From a virus, in the IMG/VR virus record IMGVR_UViG_3300032214_000346, positions 1 through 28,701 of that record: a stretch of 28,701 bases of DNA. One strand, 5' to 3'. The notes under the pieces were generated by a model. That model saw only the letters and a list, made by a program, of their open reading frames with translations. It did no database searches and was not told where the DNA came from. A program made the position numbers and the translations under genes. Position 1 is the stretch's first letter, and each line of letters starts with the position of its first letter. Shown one piece after another: positions 6,241-14,014 of the stretch.

Positions 6241-8132
6241 TGCACGTCACCATCGATAACGTCTCCGCGCACCCAGCTACGTCCTGGGTGTTCTGCGGCA
6301 TCCCGAAGCAGCGCATGCCGCAGCCCTACGGCTGGATGACGGATGGCGTCTATCGATACCCCTACGCTGTGGATTCTTCCGAGCGTGGGATCCGCGTGCT
6401 AGCGACTGTTCCTGCACGCAAGTCGATCAAGCTGGAGTTCTTGCCCGACGAGCGAAAGCGCGAGGAGTTTCAGTGGCATGCTGCGCTGACTCGCGACATC
6501 GACTCCGTCGTGCCCAAGTTCTACATGGGCGGCATCGCCGGACAGATGGCTTTGGTCAGCATGGTTGGTGGCGATGCATCTGCCACCTTCCACATGCGCC
6601 ACTGGTTCGCGGACAAGCTGGTCACGGTCGACGTGTGGTGCACCGTCTACAGCGGCCTTGCATCAGTCGACTTCGTTGCGCACGCGACCTACGGGACCAC
6701 GGAGAACAATGGGCAGGCGCAGTCGGTGTTGTTGCCGGCCTTGACGATGGCGTGCGGGTTGCCCGTATCGGTCGACTTTGCCGTGCGGAACGGGCATTCT
6801 GTTGGTGCAATCGGCGGGCAATCGGTTGTCAATGTTACAACCGACAACCAGCGGTGGCATCGCGCCTCGACGTTCGAGATCCGAGGGGCGATCCACGCTG
6901 CGCCTAACCTCGCGCGCGCGAGCGGCTACCAGATGTTCGGCCTGTTCTCGCACTGGGATGGTGCGTGGATGGCTCTCGGCCGAGTCCCTGCGGCTACGCA
7001 GCAGGCGCAGGCACTTCGTGTGCAGCAGCACACCTCTTACACGCAGCAGCAGTTCGTCGGCTACGCAGCCACGCGCCCGCGCTGCCAGCCGCGCGAGAGC
7101 GGCACGACCGGAGAGCAACCGGACTTCGGAGCAGCATCAGATCTCGCGGTCACGATGCAGATGCCGTGGGAGATCCACGATGCCCTGTGGCAATGCCAAG
7201 GCTACGTCCAGCGTCCGGTAAACAACCGCGAACGCGACGCTTCGCCGATGAAGGCTGTCAACCACCCGCAGGCCGAAACGCTCAACCAGCGTCCCGACCT
7301 GTCGTTTGGTTTGCAGGACCGTCTTGGTTGGCCTGGGCAGAACGCCATTGCGTGGATTCCGTCGATCAACACCGTCCTGTGGACGACGGCGGACGACCAG
7401 CACAGGTCGGACAACTTCATGCATGCGACGATTGCACTGACCGCCGACCCTGCGTTGGAGGAGTTGGTGCGTTCTCACGTCGAGCTCGACAAGACCGACG
7501 TGCACATCAAGCGCAGCCTGAACCAGTCGCCGCGAGCGGTGGGTCGTCTGGCCTTGGCGCGAGCCAACCAGATGTGGCTCGGGCTCGCTGACGACTCGGT
7601 GCTGGTCATCGGGATCGAAACCGCGCTTCGGTTCGCATCCATGGCAGCCCTTCCTCAAGGGAAGCCGGTGCGGATCTTCGGTGGCTACGAGCAGGCCAAA
7701 TACGGATGGATCAGTTCGCAGGGCCAACCAGTAATCGGCTGGCAGCCGTGGCAGGAGACCATCGCAGCGATTGGCGTCATGGCTGCTTCGAGGCAGTTGT
7801 TTGCCGCCAACAGCGATGGGCTGGCAGCCAAATACCACGACATCGCGACTTCGCTGGCGCAGGTCATCGACACCAACGCATGGCAGCGGATTGCGCAGCC
7901 GGCAGGCACGTCGAGCGAGTCCTGGTTTCATGCTTACGCGATCCGGTGGAACAGCGGCGACGCGTTCTCCCTGGCCGATTGGCCGCCGCTGCAAAGCTAC
8001 AACGAGGTGTGGAACGACAACGTCTACGTCTCGACGGCTTGCCTCCCGTGGACGCGAGCCGCAAGCGTGATGCTCGACATGTTCTCGCCGCTACCGAGAA
8101 CGCCGGCAGAAGCCCGCTGGTGGGCGATCTGA
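6240..8132 (+). CDS. Large unknown protein, possibly polysaccharide-interacting
   Basis: This 630-residue protein starts at the ATG overlapping the preceding stop; the earlier in-frame ATG at 6177 lies inside the upstream gene. I cannot name its family with confidence. The first 220 residues look beta-rich with many Trp and Tyr (for example RHWFADKLVTVDVWCTVYSG at 120-139). Residues 390-450 (DNFMHATIALTADPALEELV, then LALARANQMWLGLA) and 485-545 (YGWISSQGQPVIGWQPWQET and the helices after it) look helical, like an alpha/alpha toroid. A beta-rich front half with an alpha/alpha back half is seen in exo-rhamnogalacturonan-lyase-like and other carbohydrate-active proteins, but no catalytic motif is recognised, so this is a weak fold guess. 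No signal peptide is present. It may be a virion surface or tail enzyme. Confidence 0.75.
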   Translation: MHVTIDNVSAHPATSWVFCGIPKQRMPQPYGWMTDGVYRYPYAVDSSERGIRVLATVPARKSIKLEFLPDERKREEFQWHAALTRDIDSVVPKFYMGGIAGQMALVSMVGGDASATFHMRHWFADKLVTVDVWCTVYSGLASVDFVAHATYGTTENNGQAQSVLLPALTMACGLPVSVDFAVRNGHSVGAIGGQSVVNVTTDNQRWHRASTFEIRGAIHAAPNLARASGYQMFGLFSHWDGAWMALGRVPAATQQAQALRVQQHTSYTQQQFVGYAATRPRCQPRESGTTGEQPDFGAASDLAVTMQMPWEIHDALWQCQGYVQRPVNNRERDASPMKAVNHPQAETLNQRPDLSFGLQDRLGWPGQNAIAWIPSINTVLWTTADDQHRSDNFMHATIALTADPALEELVRSHVELDKTDVHIKRSLNQSPRAVGRLALARANQMWLGLADDSVLVIGIETALRFASMAALPQGKPVRIFGGYEQAKYGWISSQGQPVIGWQPWQETIAAIGVMAASRQLFAANSDGLAAKYHDIATSLAQVIDTNAWQRIAQPAGTSSESWFHAYAIRWNSGDAFSLADWPPLQSYNEVWNDNVYVSTACLPWTRAASVMLDMFSPLPRTPAEARWWAI

Positions 8133-8172
8133 AGGTATGCAGCACCACAACCCGCATTTCTAACATCACAAC

Positions 8173-8508
8173 GTGACCATCGACAGACCTTCCTCAGACG
8201 ACGCGGAGCGCGTAGCCGACGAGGAGCGCAAGCTCCAGCGGAAGCTCGCCCGCGAAGTTGAGGATGCAGACATCCGGTGGCTGATGAGCAGCAAGAAGGG
8301 ACGCCGCATTGTGTGGCGTCTGTTGGAGCAGTCCGAGTTGTTCGCGCAGGAGTTTCGTCCAGACGGCTTGTGGCTCGCATTCGCAGCTGGCCGTCGACAC
8401 TTCGGCGGGAACCTCTTGGAACAGATCCACACACTCTGCCCAGAGCTATGGCCGGTGATGGTCAAGGAGAGAAAGAATGACAGACACGACGACGCCGCAG
8501 GCGAATAA
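8173..8508 (+). CDS. Bbp19-like phage protein
   Basis: This 111-residue protein starts with GTG at 8173 after a 40-base gap. It carries the family pattern RWLMSSKKGRRIVWRLLEQS (residues about 35-54), then a hydrophobic/charged helix with GLWLAFAAGRRHFGGNLL, then CPELWPVMVKE. This matches a small helical protein conserved in BPP-1-like podoviruses between the portal and scaffold genes; its biochemical role is not established to my knowledge. The gene overlaps the scaffold gene by 32 bases, and the ribosome binding site of the scaffold lies inside it. Confidence 0.85.
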   Translation: MTIDRPSSDDAERVADEERKLQRKLAREVEDADIRWLMSSKKGRRIVWRLLEQSELFAQEFRPDGLWLAFAAGRRHFGGNLLEQIHTLCPELWPVMVKERKNDRHDDAAGE

Positions 8509-9076
8509 CGCGCCTTCGGCACAACAAACCGCAGGGCAACCCTCGACGAGTGGACAGACCGCTCCCGAGGTTCAGCAGAAGAACAGCAACACCGAAGCTG
8601 CTCCGGCAGCGACGGATCGTCCGTCGTTCACGCTCCCAGAGGGCGTGGACTACGACGAGCATGTGCTTGGTGCATACGCCGAAGCTGTTGCGGATCTGAA
8701 ACTGCCAACGGATGCAGCGCAGCAACTGCTGGAACGCATCACTCCGGTGATGAACCAGCGGGCGCAAGAGCAGCGGCAGCAGCAGATGACTCAGTGGGAG
8801 CAGGAAGTTCGAGCGGACAAGGAACTCGGAGGCGACAAGCTGGAAGAGAACCTGACCGTTGCGCGCAAGTTCCTCGATTCCATCGGGTCTCCTGAACTGG
8901 TGCAGCTGCTCGACCGGACGGGCTTCGGTAACAACGTCCACGTCATTCGGGCGTTCTACCGAGCCGGCAAGGCAATCTCAGAAGACAAGTTCGTGGGCAG
9001 CGGCAACTCGGCTGGCAAGGGCCAGCCGCAGGGATTCGCCGAACTCGCCCGCGCGCTTTACCCCAACCAAAGCTAG
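8477..9076 (+). CDS. Capsid scaffolding protein
   Basis: This 199-residue protein is called a scaffold from position directly before the major capsid gene and from composition. The first 45 residues are low-complexity (Thr, Gln, Pro, Ala, Ser), the middle (about 75-140) is a Gln/Glu-rich coiled coil (MNQRAQEQRQQQMTQWEQEV and following), and the C-terminus GFAELARALYPNQS is the short basic/hydrophobic clamp-like ending usual in podovirus scaffolds (LYP near the end). It would direct procapsid assembly and leave before DNA packaging. AAGGAGA at 8464-8470 precedes ATG 8477 and fixes the start even though this creates a 32-base overlap with the upstream gene. Confidence 0.85.
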   Translation: MTDTTTPQANNAPSAQQTAGQPSTSGQTAPEVQQKNSNTEAAPAATDRPSFTLPEGVDYDEHVLGAYAEAVADLKLPTDAAQQLLERITPVMNQRAQEQRQQQMTQWEQEVRADKELGGDKLEENLTVARKFLDSIGSPELVQLLDRTGFGNNVHVIRAFYRAGKAISEDKFVGSGNSAGKGQPQGFAELARALYPNQS

Positions 9077-9085
9077 GTGTGACTC

Positions 9086-10111
9086 ATGGCAACTCTTGCA
9101 GCGAACAATCTGACGCTGACTGACTGGACGAAGCGCATTGATCCAGACGGCAACGTCCCGGTCATCGGCGAGCTCCTCTCGCAGACCAACGAGATCCTGA
9201 CCGACTGTGTCTGGCGTGAGGGTAACCTCCCGACGGGCGAGCGCGTCGTGGTCCGCACGGGTCTTCCCGACGTCTACTTCCGTTCCCTGAACCAGGGCAT
9301 CCCGAACAGCAAGTCGCAGACTGCCCAGGTCGACGAAGGCTGTGCGATTCTCGAAGCGCGTTCTGAGGTCGACAAGGATCTCGCGATGCTCAACGGCAAC
9401 ACGGCCCAGTTCCGTTTGTCGGAGGACACCGCGTTCCTTGAGTCGATGAACCAGACGATGGCGCAGACGCTGTTCAACGGCGATCCGTCGACGGACCCCA
9501 AGCGGTTCCTCGGCCTGCGTTATCGCTACAACAGCCCGAGTGCTGGCAACGGCGAGAACATCTTCCGCGTGGAAGCGTCGCCGACCAACAGCAACGCGAC
9601 CACGTCGGTCTACCTCGTTTGCTGGGGCGACAACACTGTCTACGGGATTTTCCCGAAGGGCAGCAAGGCCGGCCTTGTGCACGAAGATCTCGGCGAGCAG
9701 ACGGTCTACAACGGCGACCTGCGCATGCAGGCCCTGAGCACGCGCTACCAGTGGAAGTGCGGTCTCGTCGTCAAGGACTGGAGGTATGTGGTCCGCATTT
9801 GCAACATCGACACGGTCGACTTGACCGGTCTTGCCGACATTGCTGGTGGCGTGACGACCTACAAGAACATCATCCACCAGATGATCCAGGCCATCTACAA
9901 GCTGCCGACGATGACGGCTGGCAGTTGCGCGTTCTACATGAACCGCACCGTGCACGCCGCGATGTCGCGCATCGCGATGGAGAAGTCGCTCGGCGTGATG
10001 AACATCGAGCAGGGCGTGACGCAGTTCGGCAAGCCGCACTCGTTCCTTTCGTTCATGGGCGTTCCGCTGCGTAAGTGCGACGCCATCCTCAACACCGAAG
10101 TCGCCATCTGA
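9086..10111 (+). CDS. Major capsid protein, BPP-1/podovirus HK97-fold type
   Basis: This 341-residue protein forms the capsid shell. It is recognised by length, position after the scaffold and before a cement protein, and by family segments such as the N-terminal LTLTDWTKRIDPDGNVPVIG, DNTVYGIFPKGSKAGL (residues 182-197) followed by VHEDLGEQ, and the late YMNRTVHAAMSRIAMEK. No N-terminal cleaved delta domain is apparent; the scaffold is a separate gene. AGGTG six bases before the ATG is the ribosome binding site. The stop is followed at once by a very strong ribosome binding site for the cement protein gene. Confidence 0.93.
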   Translation: MATLAANNLTLTDWTKRIDPDGNVPVIGELLSQTNEILTDCVWREGNLPTGERVVVRTGLPDVYFRSLNQGIPNSKSQTAQVDEGCAILEARSEVDKDLAMLNGNTAQFRLSEDTAFLESMNQTMAQTLFNGDPSTDPKRFLGLRYRYNSPSAGNGENIFRVEASPTNSNATTSVYLVCWGDNTVYGIFPKGSKAGLVHEDLGEQTVYNGDLRMQALSTRYQWKCGLVVKDWRYVVRICNIDTVDLTGLADIAGGVTTYKNIIHQMIQAIYKLPTMTAGSCAFYMNRTVHAAMSRIAMEKSLGVMNIEQGVTQFGKPHSFLSFMGVPLRKCDAILNTEVAI

Positions 10112-10112
10112 T

Positions 10113-10119
10113 TAGGAGG
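10113..10119 (+). promoter_or_regulatory. Near-perfect Shine-Dalgarno of the cement protein gene
   Basis: TAGGAGG is complementary to the 16S rRNA 3' end over seven bases and lies seven bases before ATG 10127. It is one of the strongest sites in the window, as expected for a protein needed in hundreds of copies per capsid. Confidence 0.7.
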
Positions 10120-10126
10120 CACGCAC

Positions 10127-10654
10127 ATGATCGTCGATACCCTCAACACTCTTACGTCGCCTTCCGTTGCGTCGGCGGCTACTTACTACAGCACGGATCA
10201 CATTGATCTGATGCCCGTCAGCGCAACCTCTGCCAACTCGACGCGCACCACCAACGCGCAAGTCGATCTTGGCGAAGGCCAGCAGCTGTATGCCATCGTG
10301 ACGGTCACGACGGCGTTTACGGGCGGAACGAACTACACGTTTCAGGTCATCAGCGGAACGACCGGTGTCAACGGCGGCACGACTGCTCCTAGCAATGCCG
10401 TTGTGCATGGGACGACCGCAGCGATTGCCCAGGCCACCCTTACCGTTGGTCGTCAGCTTGTGATCCCGATCTCTCCGTTGCAGCTGATCGATGGAGCTTT
10501 CGGCAACACGACTGGCTTCCATCGCTACTTGGCGTTTGCCGTTGTCGCTACCGGTGGAACCCCGTCTGCTGGCGTGGCGCAAGCCACCATCACGTTGCAG
10601 GCAGCTGACGGTAAGACGTTCTACAAGAGCGGCTTCACGGTGGCGTCGCTGTGA
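10127..10654 (+). CDS. Bbp16-like capsid cement protein
   Basis: This 175-residue protein lies directly after the major capsid gene, where BPP-1 encodes its cement protein Bbp16. Family features are the N-terminal MIVDTLNTLTSPSVASAATY, then STDHIDLMP (residues about 22-30), the GEGQQLYAIVTVTTAF strand pair and the TNYTFQVIS strand, all consistent with a jellyroll-type fold that clamps neighbouring capsid proteins from outside. Thr, Ala and Val are abundant, and there is no signal peptide or membrane segment. Its stop overlaps the GTG start of the next small gene. Confidence 0.85.
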   Translation: MIVDTLNTLTSPSVASAATYYSTDHIDLMPVSATSANSTRTTNAQVDLGEGQQLYAIVTVTTAFTGGTNYTFQVISGTTGVNGGTTAPSNAVVHGTTAAIAQATLTVGRQLVIPISPLQLIDGAFGNTTGFHRYLAFAVVATGGTPSAGVAQATITLQAADGKTFYKSGFTVASL

Positions 10655-10842
10655 CCAAGGTCAAGGCTCGCATGCTTTGCTGGGCAGCCGGTGGACTCCG
10701 GCTGCCCGGAGACGTGTTCGATATGGATGGGCAACTGCCGATTCAGGTCGAACTCGTCGCAGAGCAGAAGCCGGCGCAGCCGGTTGATGTCGAGTCCAAG
10801 AAGCAGCCGAAGCCGCGCCTTGCGGCTCCGGCTCCCCAGTAG
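10651..10842 (+). CDS. Small hypothetical protein after the capsid genes
   Basis: This 63-residue protein starts with GTG at 10651, sharing bases with the preceding stop (GTGA). Residues 1-37 (KVKARMLCWAAGGLRLPGDV, then FDMDGQLPIQVELV) look like a short beta hairpin domain. The C-terminal 26 residues are Pro, Ala, Gln and Lys-rich and likely flexible. Similar small proteins sit between cement and tail genes in related podoviruses, but no function is known to me. Coupled translation with the cement gene is likely. Confidence 0.6.
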   Translation: MTKVKARMLCWAAGGLRLPGDVFDMDGQLPIQVELVAEQKPAQPVDVESKKQPKPRLAAPAPQ

Positions 10843-10846
10843 CCGC

Positions 10847-10865
10847 CGCCGCGTCGCTCGCGGCG
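10847..10865 (+). terminator. GC-rich hairpin between capsid module and oxidase gene
   Basis: CGCCGCG, a five-base loop, and CGCGGCG form a perfect seven-pair stem in the 60-base gap between the small gene at 10651 and the oxidase gene. No run of T follows, so it does not meet the usual intrinsic-terminator pattern. It could slow polymerase, protect an mRNA end or be a partial attenuator, or be a chance product of high GC content. The rest of this gap shows no clear promoter or ribosome binding site. Confidence 0.3.
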
Positions 10866-10902
10866 CGCGGCAGCATCACCAACAGCTGCGCGGTCACGAC
10901 CT

Positions 10903-12990
10903 ATGTCGAACATCGACATCATCCAGCCGGACCGGAACGGCAACTTCTTCACGAACTACGACAGCCTGGACATGTCGGCCAACCCGTCGCGGGTTGGTTA
11001 CTTTGCGGAAGGCTGGAACAACGATCCGCAGGAAACCGATCCGACTGTTGCTTGGCCTGGGATCGAGTTTTGGACTGGGACTATTGGGTCTGGTCCGTTT
11101 GCCATCACGGCGACATGGGGGTTCCCTACACGATTCAAGGCGACGCATTGTTCGCTGATCCCAAAGGGACGGAACAAGGGAAGGCTGTTGCTGTGGAACA
11201 CGTTGCCCGTCATCGCACGCACGCCAGACGTTGATGGGAAAGCATGGTGGTCGTGGCAAGCGTTGGTCATTCTCGACACTGATCCAAACGCAGCCATCCG
11301 CAGCCGAAACTACCTGTTGCCAATCGGCCCTGTGCGAATCGATGGTGCCACTGAGTGGTATCCGTCCTTGTTTTGCGCCGGCCACTGCTGGACCGACAAC
11401 GGTGATCTTCTCATCGCAGGTGGCAACGAATACGAACGGGACAACTTCTTGTTCGGTGCTTACCAAGGGCTGTGGATGTGGAATCCAGACCTTGATGGTT
11501 CGATCTACTACCGGAACAACACCGGAACGAACTACACACATGCCTGGAACACGACGTCGCACAAGCACTACTTCGACGTAGGTGCCTGGGTCCGCGCGGA
11601 GGACATGCACTTCAAGCGGTGGTATCCGACTCCGAAGCTAACGCAGAAGTTCGCTACGGCCGCAAGCTCGCCATGGAATGGAGCGCGATGCGGGGTGCTG
11701 ATTTTTGGCGGTCAGAACAACATGCAAAGCGACCAACCGTCGCAGAACCCTGCATGGAACAACTACGAAGCTGTAGCCGTTACCGCTTCGCCAACGATCA
11801 ACACTAGCGGTCTTACGTTTGACCTTCGCGGGCCAACGATCCCCAAGGTGTTTGCAGGTCCAGGCACACCAGGAGCAGGAGTGCCTGCCTATCTAGACGA
11901 CTGGCTATTCTTCTACCCACACATGCACCTGCTGTCGAACGGTGGCATGTTCATGTCGGGGATGGCGTGGAAGTCGGCAACGCTGGCCAACCACGGGACC
12001 AACCCTGGAGTGTGGACGAACACAATCGGAGCCACGTCGCAGGTCGGACTGCTCAACCTTGAGCGAGTCTACTCGATGGCGGTTCTCGGTCCGAACCATG
12101 ACGGGATCGCCGACCGAGTTATTCGTGCCGGAGGTTACCACTTCCGGGGCGTTCCAGCGACACCACTGGTGTCATCGACTACTGGGACTGTCGAGGTCAT
12201 CGACGCAACCACGGCAGCTGCGCAGTGGGTAGCGATGCCAGCGATGAATCTTGCGCGCACAGAAGCCAACCTTGTCATCACCCCAGACGCGGACCTTTAC
12301 CTGTTTGGTGGGGCCGAGAAGGAAGCCGACAACGGTGCTGTCCCACCGACGTTTGGCGGGCAATACCACACCAAGACCGAACTGCTTCGGCATGACGGAT
12401 CAGGATGGGGAAACGCGTGGGAGTTGTTGTCGTGGTCCCCGGCTGAAGCGTTTCACGACTACCACAGCACAGCCGTTTTGATGCCGAACGGGCGGATCTT
12501 CGTTGGAGGTGGTGATGCCTCAACGCAGACAGTTACGGAAAATCATCCTTCGCACGTTCACAACCCGAGCGCATCAGACCACCCTGGATACGACTACGAA
12601 ATGTGGTCGCCGCGCTACCTGCGTCCGAACCCCGATCCGCACGTCGTGTTTCGGCGTCCTCAAAACGTGGTTCTGTCTGGTGGAGGAGCGACGCAGGATG
12701 CAGACGACACCTACGTCGTCTCGCGCGCAACGACCTACACGCTGACGTGTGACGCGTTGACCCAATACCGCAGCATCGCGCACTGCGTGCTGATGGCTCC
12801 GAGCTCGGTCACGCACCATGTCGACTTCTGCCAACGCTACTACAAGCCGGTGACGCAGACGTTGGTCAGCACTGTGTCGATGACGTTCGAGTTGCCGGCA
12901 AGCGATAGCGCACTACCCGACGGCTACTACATGCTGTTCGTCATCGACGATCTTGGCGTCCCCTCCGAAGCGATCTGGGTGAGGATCTAA
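10903..12990 (+). CDS. Copper radical oxidase (galactose/glyoxal oxidase type, AA5-like)
   Basis: This 695-residue protein resembles galactose oxidase and glyoxal oxidase, which oxidise primary alcohols or aldehydes to aldehydes or acids and reduce O2 to H2O2, using one copper and a Tyr-Cys cross-linked radical. A kelch-type propeller shows repeated strands ending in GG (GDLLIAGGN 167-175, GVLIFGGQN 264-272, DLYLFGGAE 464-472, GRIFVGGGD 530-538). The expected active site is complete: Cys158 (SLFCAGHCWTD), Tyr241 in RWYPTPKL, Tyr520-His521 in HDYHSTAVLMPNGR, and His638 in VTHHVDFCQR. The C-terminal DUF1929-type domain runs from about 580 and ends GYYMLFVIDDLGVPSEAIWV. No signal peptide is present, so delivery by the virion or by lysis is likely. 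It sits between capsid and tail genes; the ribosome binding site is weak. Substrate is unknown. Confidence 0.88.
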   Translation: MSNIDIIQPDRNGNFFTNYDSLDMSANPSRVGYFAEGWNNDPQETDPTVAWPGIEFWTGTIGSGPFAITATWGFPTRFKATHCSLIPKGRNKGRLLLWNTLPVIARTPDVDGKAWWSWQALVILDTDPNAAIRSRNYLLPIGPVRIDGATEWYPSLFCAGHCWTDNGDLLIAGGNEYERDNFLFGAYQGLWMWNPDLDGSIYYRNNTGTNYTHAWNTTSHKHYFDVGAWVRAEDMHFKRWYPTPKLTQKFATAASSPWNGARCGVLIFGGQNNMQSDQPSQNPAWNNYEAVAVTASPTINTSGLTFDLRGPTIPKVFAGPGTPGAGVPAYLDDWLFFYPHMHLLSNGGMFMSGMAWKSATLANHGTNPGVWTNTIGATSQVGLLNLERVYSMAVLGPNHDGIADRVIRAGGYHFRGVPATPLVSSTTGTVEVIDATTAAAQWVAMPAMNLARTEANLVITPDADLYLFGGAEKEADNGAVPPTFGGQYHTKTELLRHDGSGWGNAWELLSWSPAEAFHDYHSTAVLMPNGRIFVGGGDASTQTVTENHPSHVHNPSASDHPGYDYEMWSPRYLRPNPDPHVVFRRPQNVVLSGGGATQDADDTYVVSRATTYTLTCDALTQYRSIAHCVLMAPSSVTHHVDFCQRYYKPVTQTLVSTVSMTFELPASDSALPDGYYMLFVIDDLGVPSEAIWVRI

Positions 12991-12992
12991 CC

Positions 12993-14012
12993 ATGCCAGT
13001 CCTGAGCATCTGTCCGGCCAGCTTCGATATCTTCATCCACCAGGGTGACGAGAACCCGTGGACGATCACGGTTCGTGGCGACGACAAGGAGCCGCTAGAT
13101 GTGACCGGCTACACGTTTTCTCTAGATGTCGATCAGCTGGAGAACCCGCCGGATCTGACCAGCCAGGAGTTCCAACTAACCGGAACGGTTACAAACGGGC
13201 CTGCCGGCATCGTGGAGTTCGAGCTCGACAGCGTTCAGTCGGCTACTGTCCTTGGTCGCTACTACTACACGTTGCACGCAATCGACACGATTGGGCGCAA
13301 CCTAGTCCTGGCGAAGGGCCGGTGGCTGTTCGTCGACAGCTGCGAGACGAACAAGGTGTCGGACATCGACATCTGCAACATGGCCCTGAGCTTCATCGGC
13401 GACCAAGCCAGGATCACTAGCATCAACCCTCCCGACGCGAGCGTGCAGGCCGAACTGTGCAGCAAGTTCTACCCGATGGCGTTGCGGTCGACGCTTGAGA
13501 TGCACAACTGGGCGTTCTCGACGCGTCGGGCAGAACTGACGCTGGTCGATCTCGAACACATCGAAGAGCACGCAACGCACACCCACGCGTGGGGGACGCA
13601 CTGCGACTGCGCGGAGTGGGAGTATTTCTACGAGCTTCCGCGCCACTTCCTCAAGGCTGTTGCGGTATTGCCGGCGGACAGCGTAGACGACTATCTGCAA
13701 TCGCAGGACTTCTCGGTGCAGCTGGACTCGCTTGGCGTGCCGCGCCTCTACACCGACTGCGAGGAAGCTGTGCTGGTCTACACGGAATACTCGGTCGAGA
13801 CGCACCTGTTCCCTCCGCTGTTCCAGATGGCGGTGGCATGGCACCTAGCCAGCATGCTCGCGGGCGCGATCCTGAAGGGCGATGCCGGCGCGAACGAGAG
13901 CAAGCGGTGCATTCAGATGTCCTCGATGTATGCCGCGAAGGCGACGTCGTCGGATTCGTCGGTGCGACGTGTGCACCCTGAACATCAGGCTTCTTGGATC
14001 ACGGCACGCTGA
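12993..14012 (+). CDS. BppU-like domain fused to tail tubular protein A
   Basis: This 339-residue protein joins two parts. Residues 12-115 look like the Ig-like N-terminal domain of BppU-type tail proteins (FDIFIHQGDENPWTITVRG, then DVTGYTFSLDV), which bind other tail or baseplate parts. Residues 122-339 are a T7 gp11-type tail tubular protein A (DIDICNMALSFIGDQARI at 124-141, then YPMALRSTLEMHNWAFSTRR), which forms the adaptor ring under the portal. Between ELT (181-183) and EYFYELP lies an unusual His/Cys cluster (His193, His196, His198, His203, Cys204, Cys206). GAGG at 12981 serves as ribosome binding site. The fusion implies that the adaptor ring also holds an outer component. Confidence 0.9.
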   Translation: MPVLSICPASFDIFIHQGDENPWTITVRGDDKEPLDVTGYTFSLDVDQLENPPDLTSQEFQLTGTVTNGPAGIVEFELDSVQSATVLGRYYYTLHAIDTIGRNLVLAKGRWLFVDSCETNKVSDIDICNMALSFIGDQARITSINPPDASVQAELCSKFYPMALRSTLEMHNWAFSTRRAELTLVDLEHIEEHATHTHAWGTHCDCAEWEYFYELPRHFLKAVAVLPADSVDDYLQSQDFSVQLDSLGVPRLYTDCEEAVLVYTEYSVETHLFPPLFQMAVAWHLASMLAGAILKGDAGANESKRCIQMSSMYAAKATSSDSSVRRVHPEHQASWITAR

Positions 14013-14014
14013 AC

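Noticed and set aside
8978-10039. 353-residue open frame on the minus strand
   Set aside because: Antisense to the scaffold and major capsid genes, with low-complexity Arg/Val/His/Leu composition and no recognisable motif.
11052-11581. Alternative + strand frames inside the oxidase gene
   Set aside because: They lie inside a gene with strong family motifs in its own frame, and show no family resemblance.
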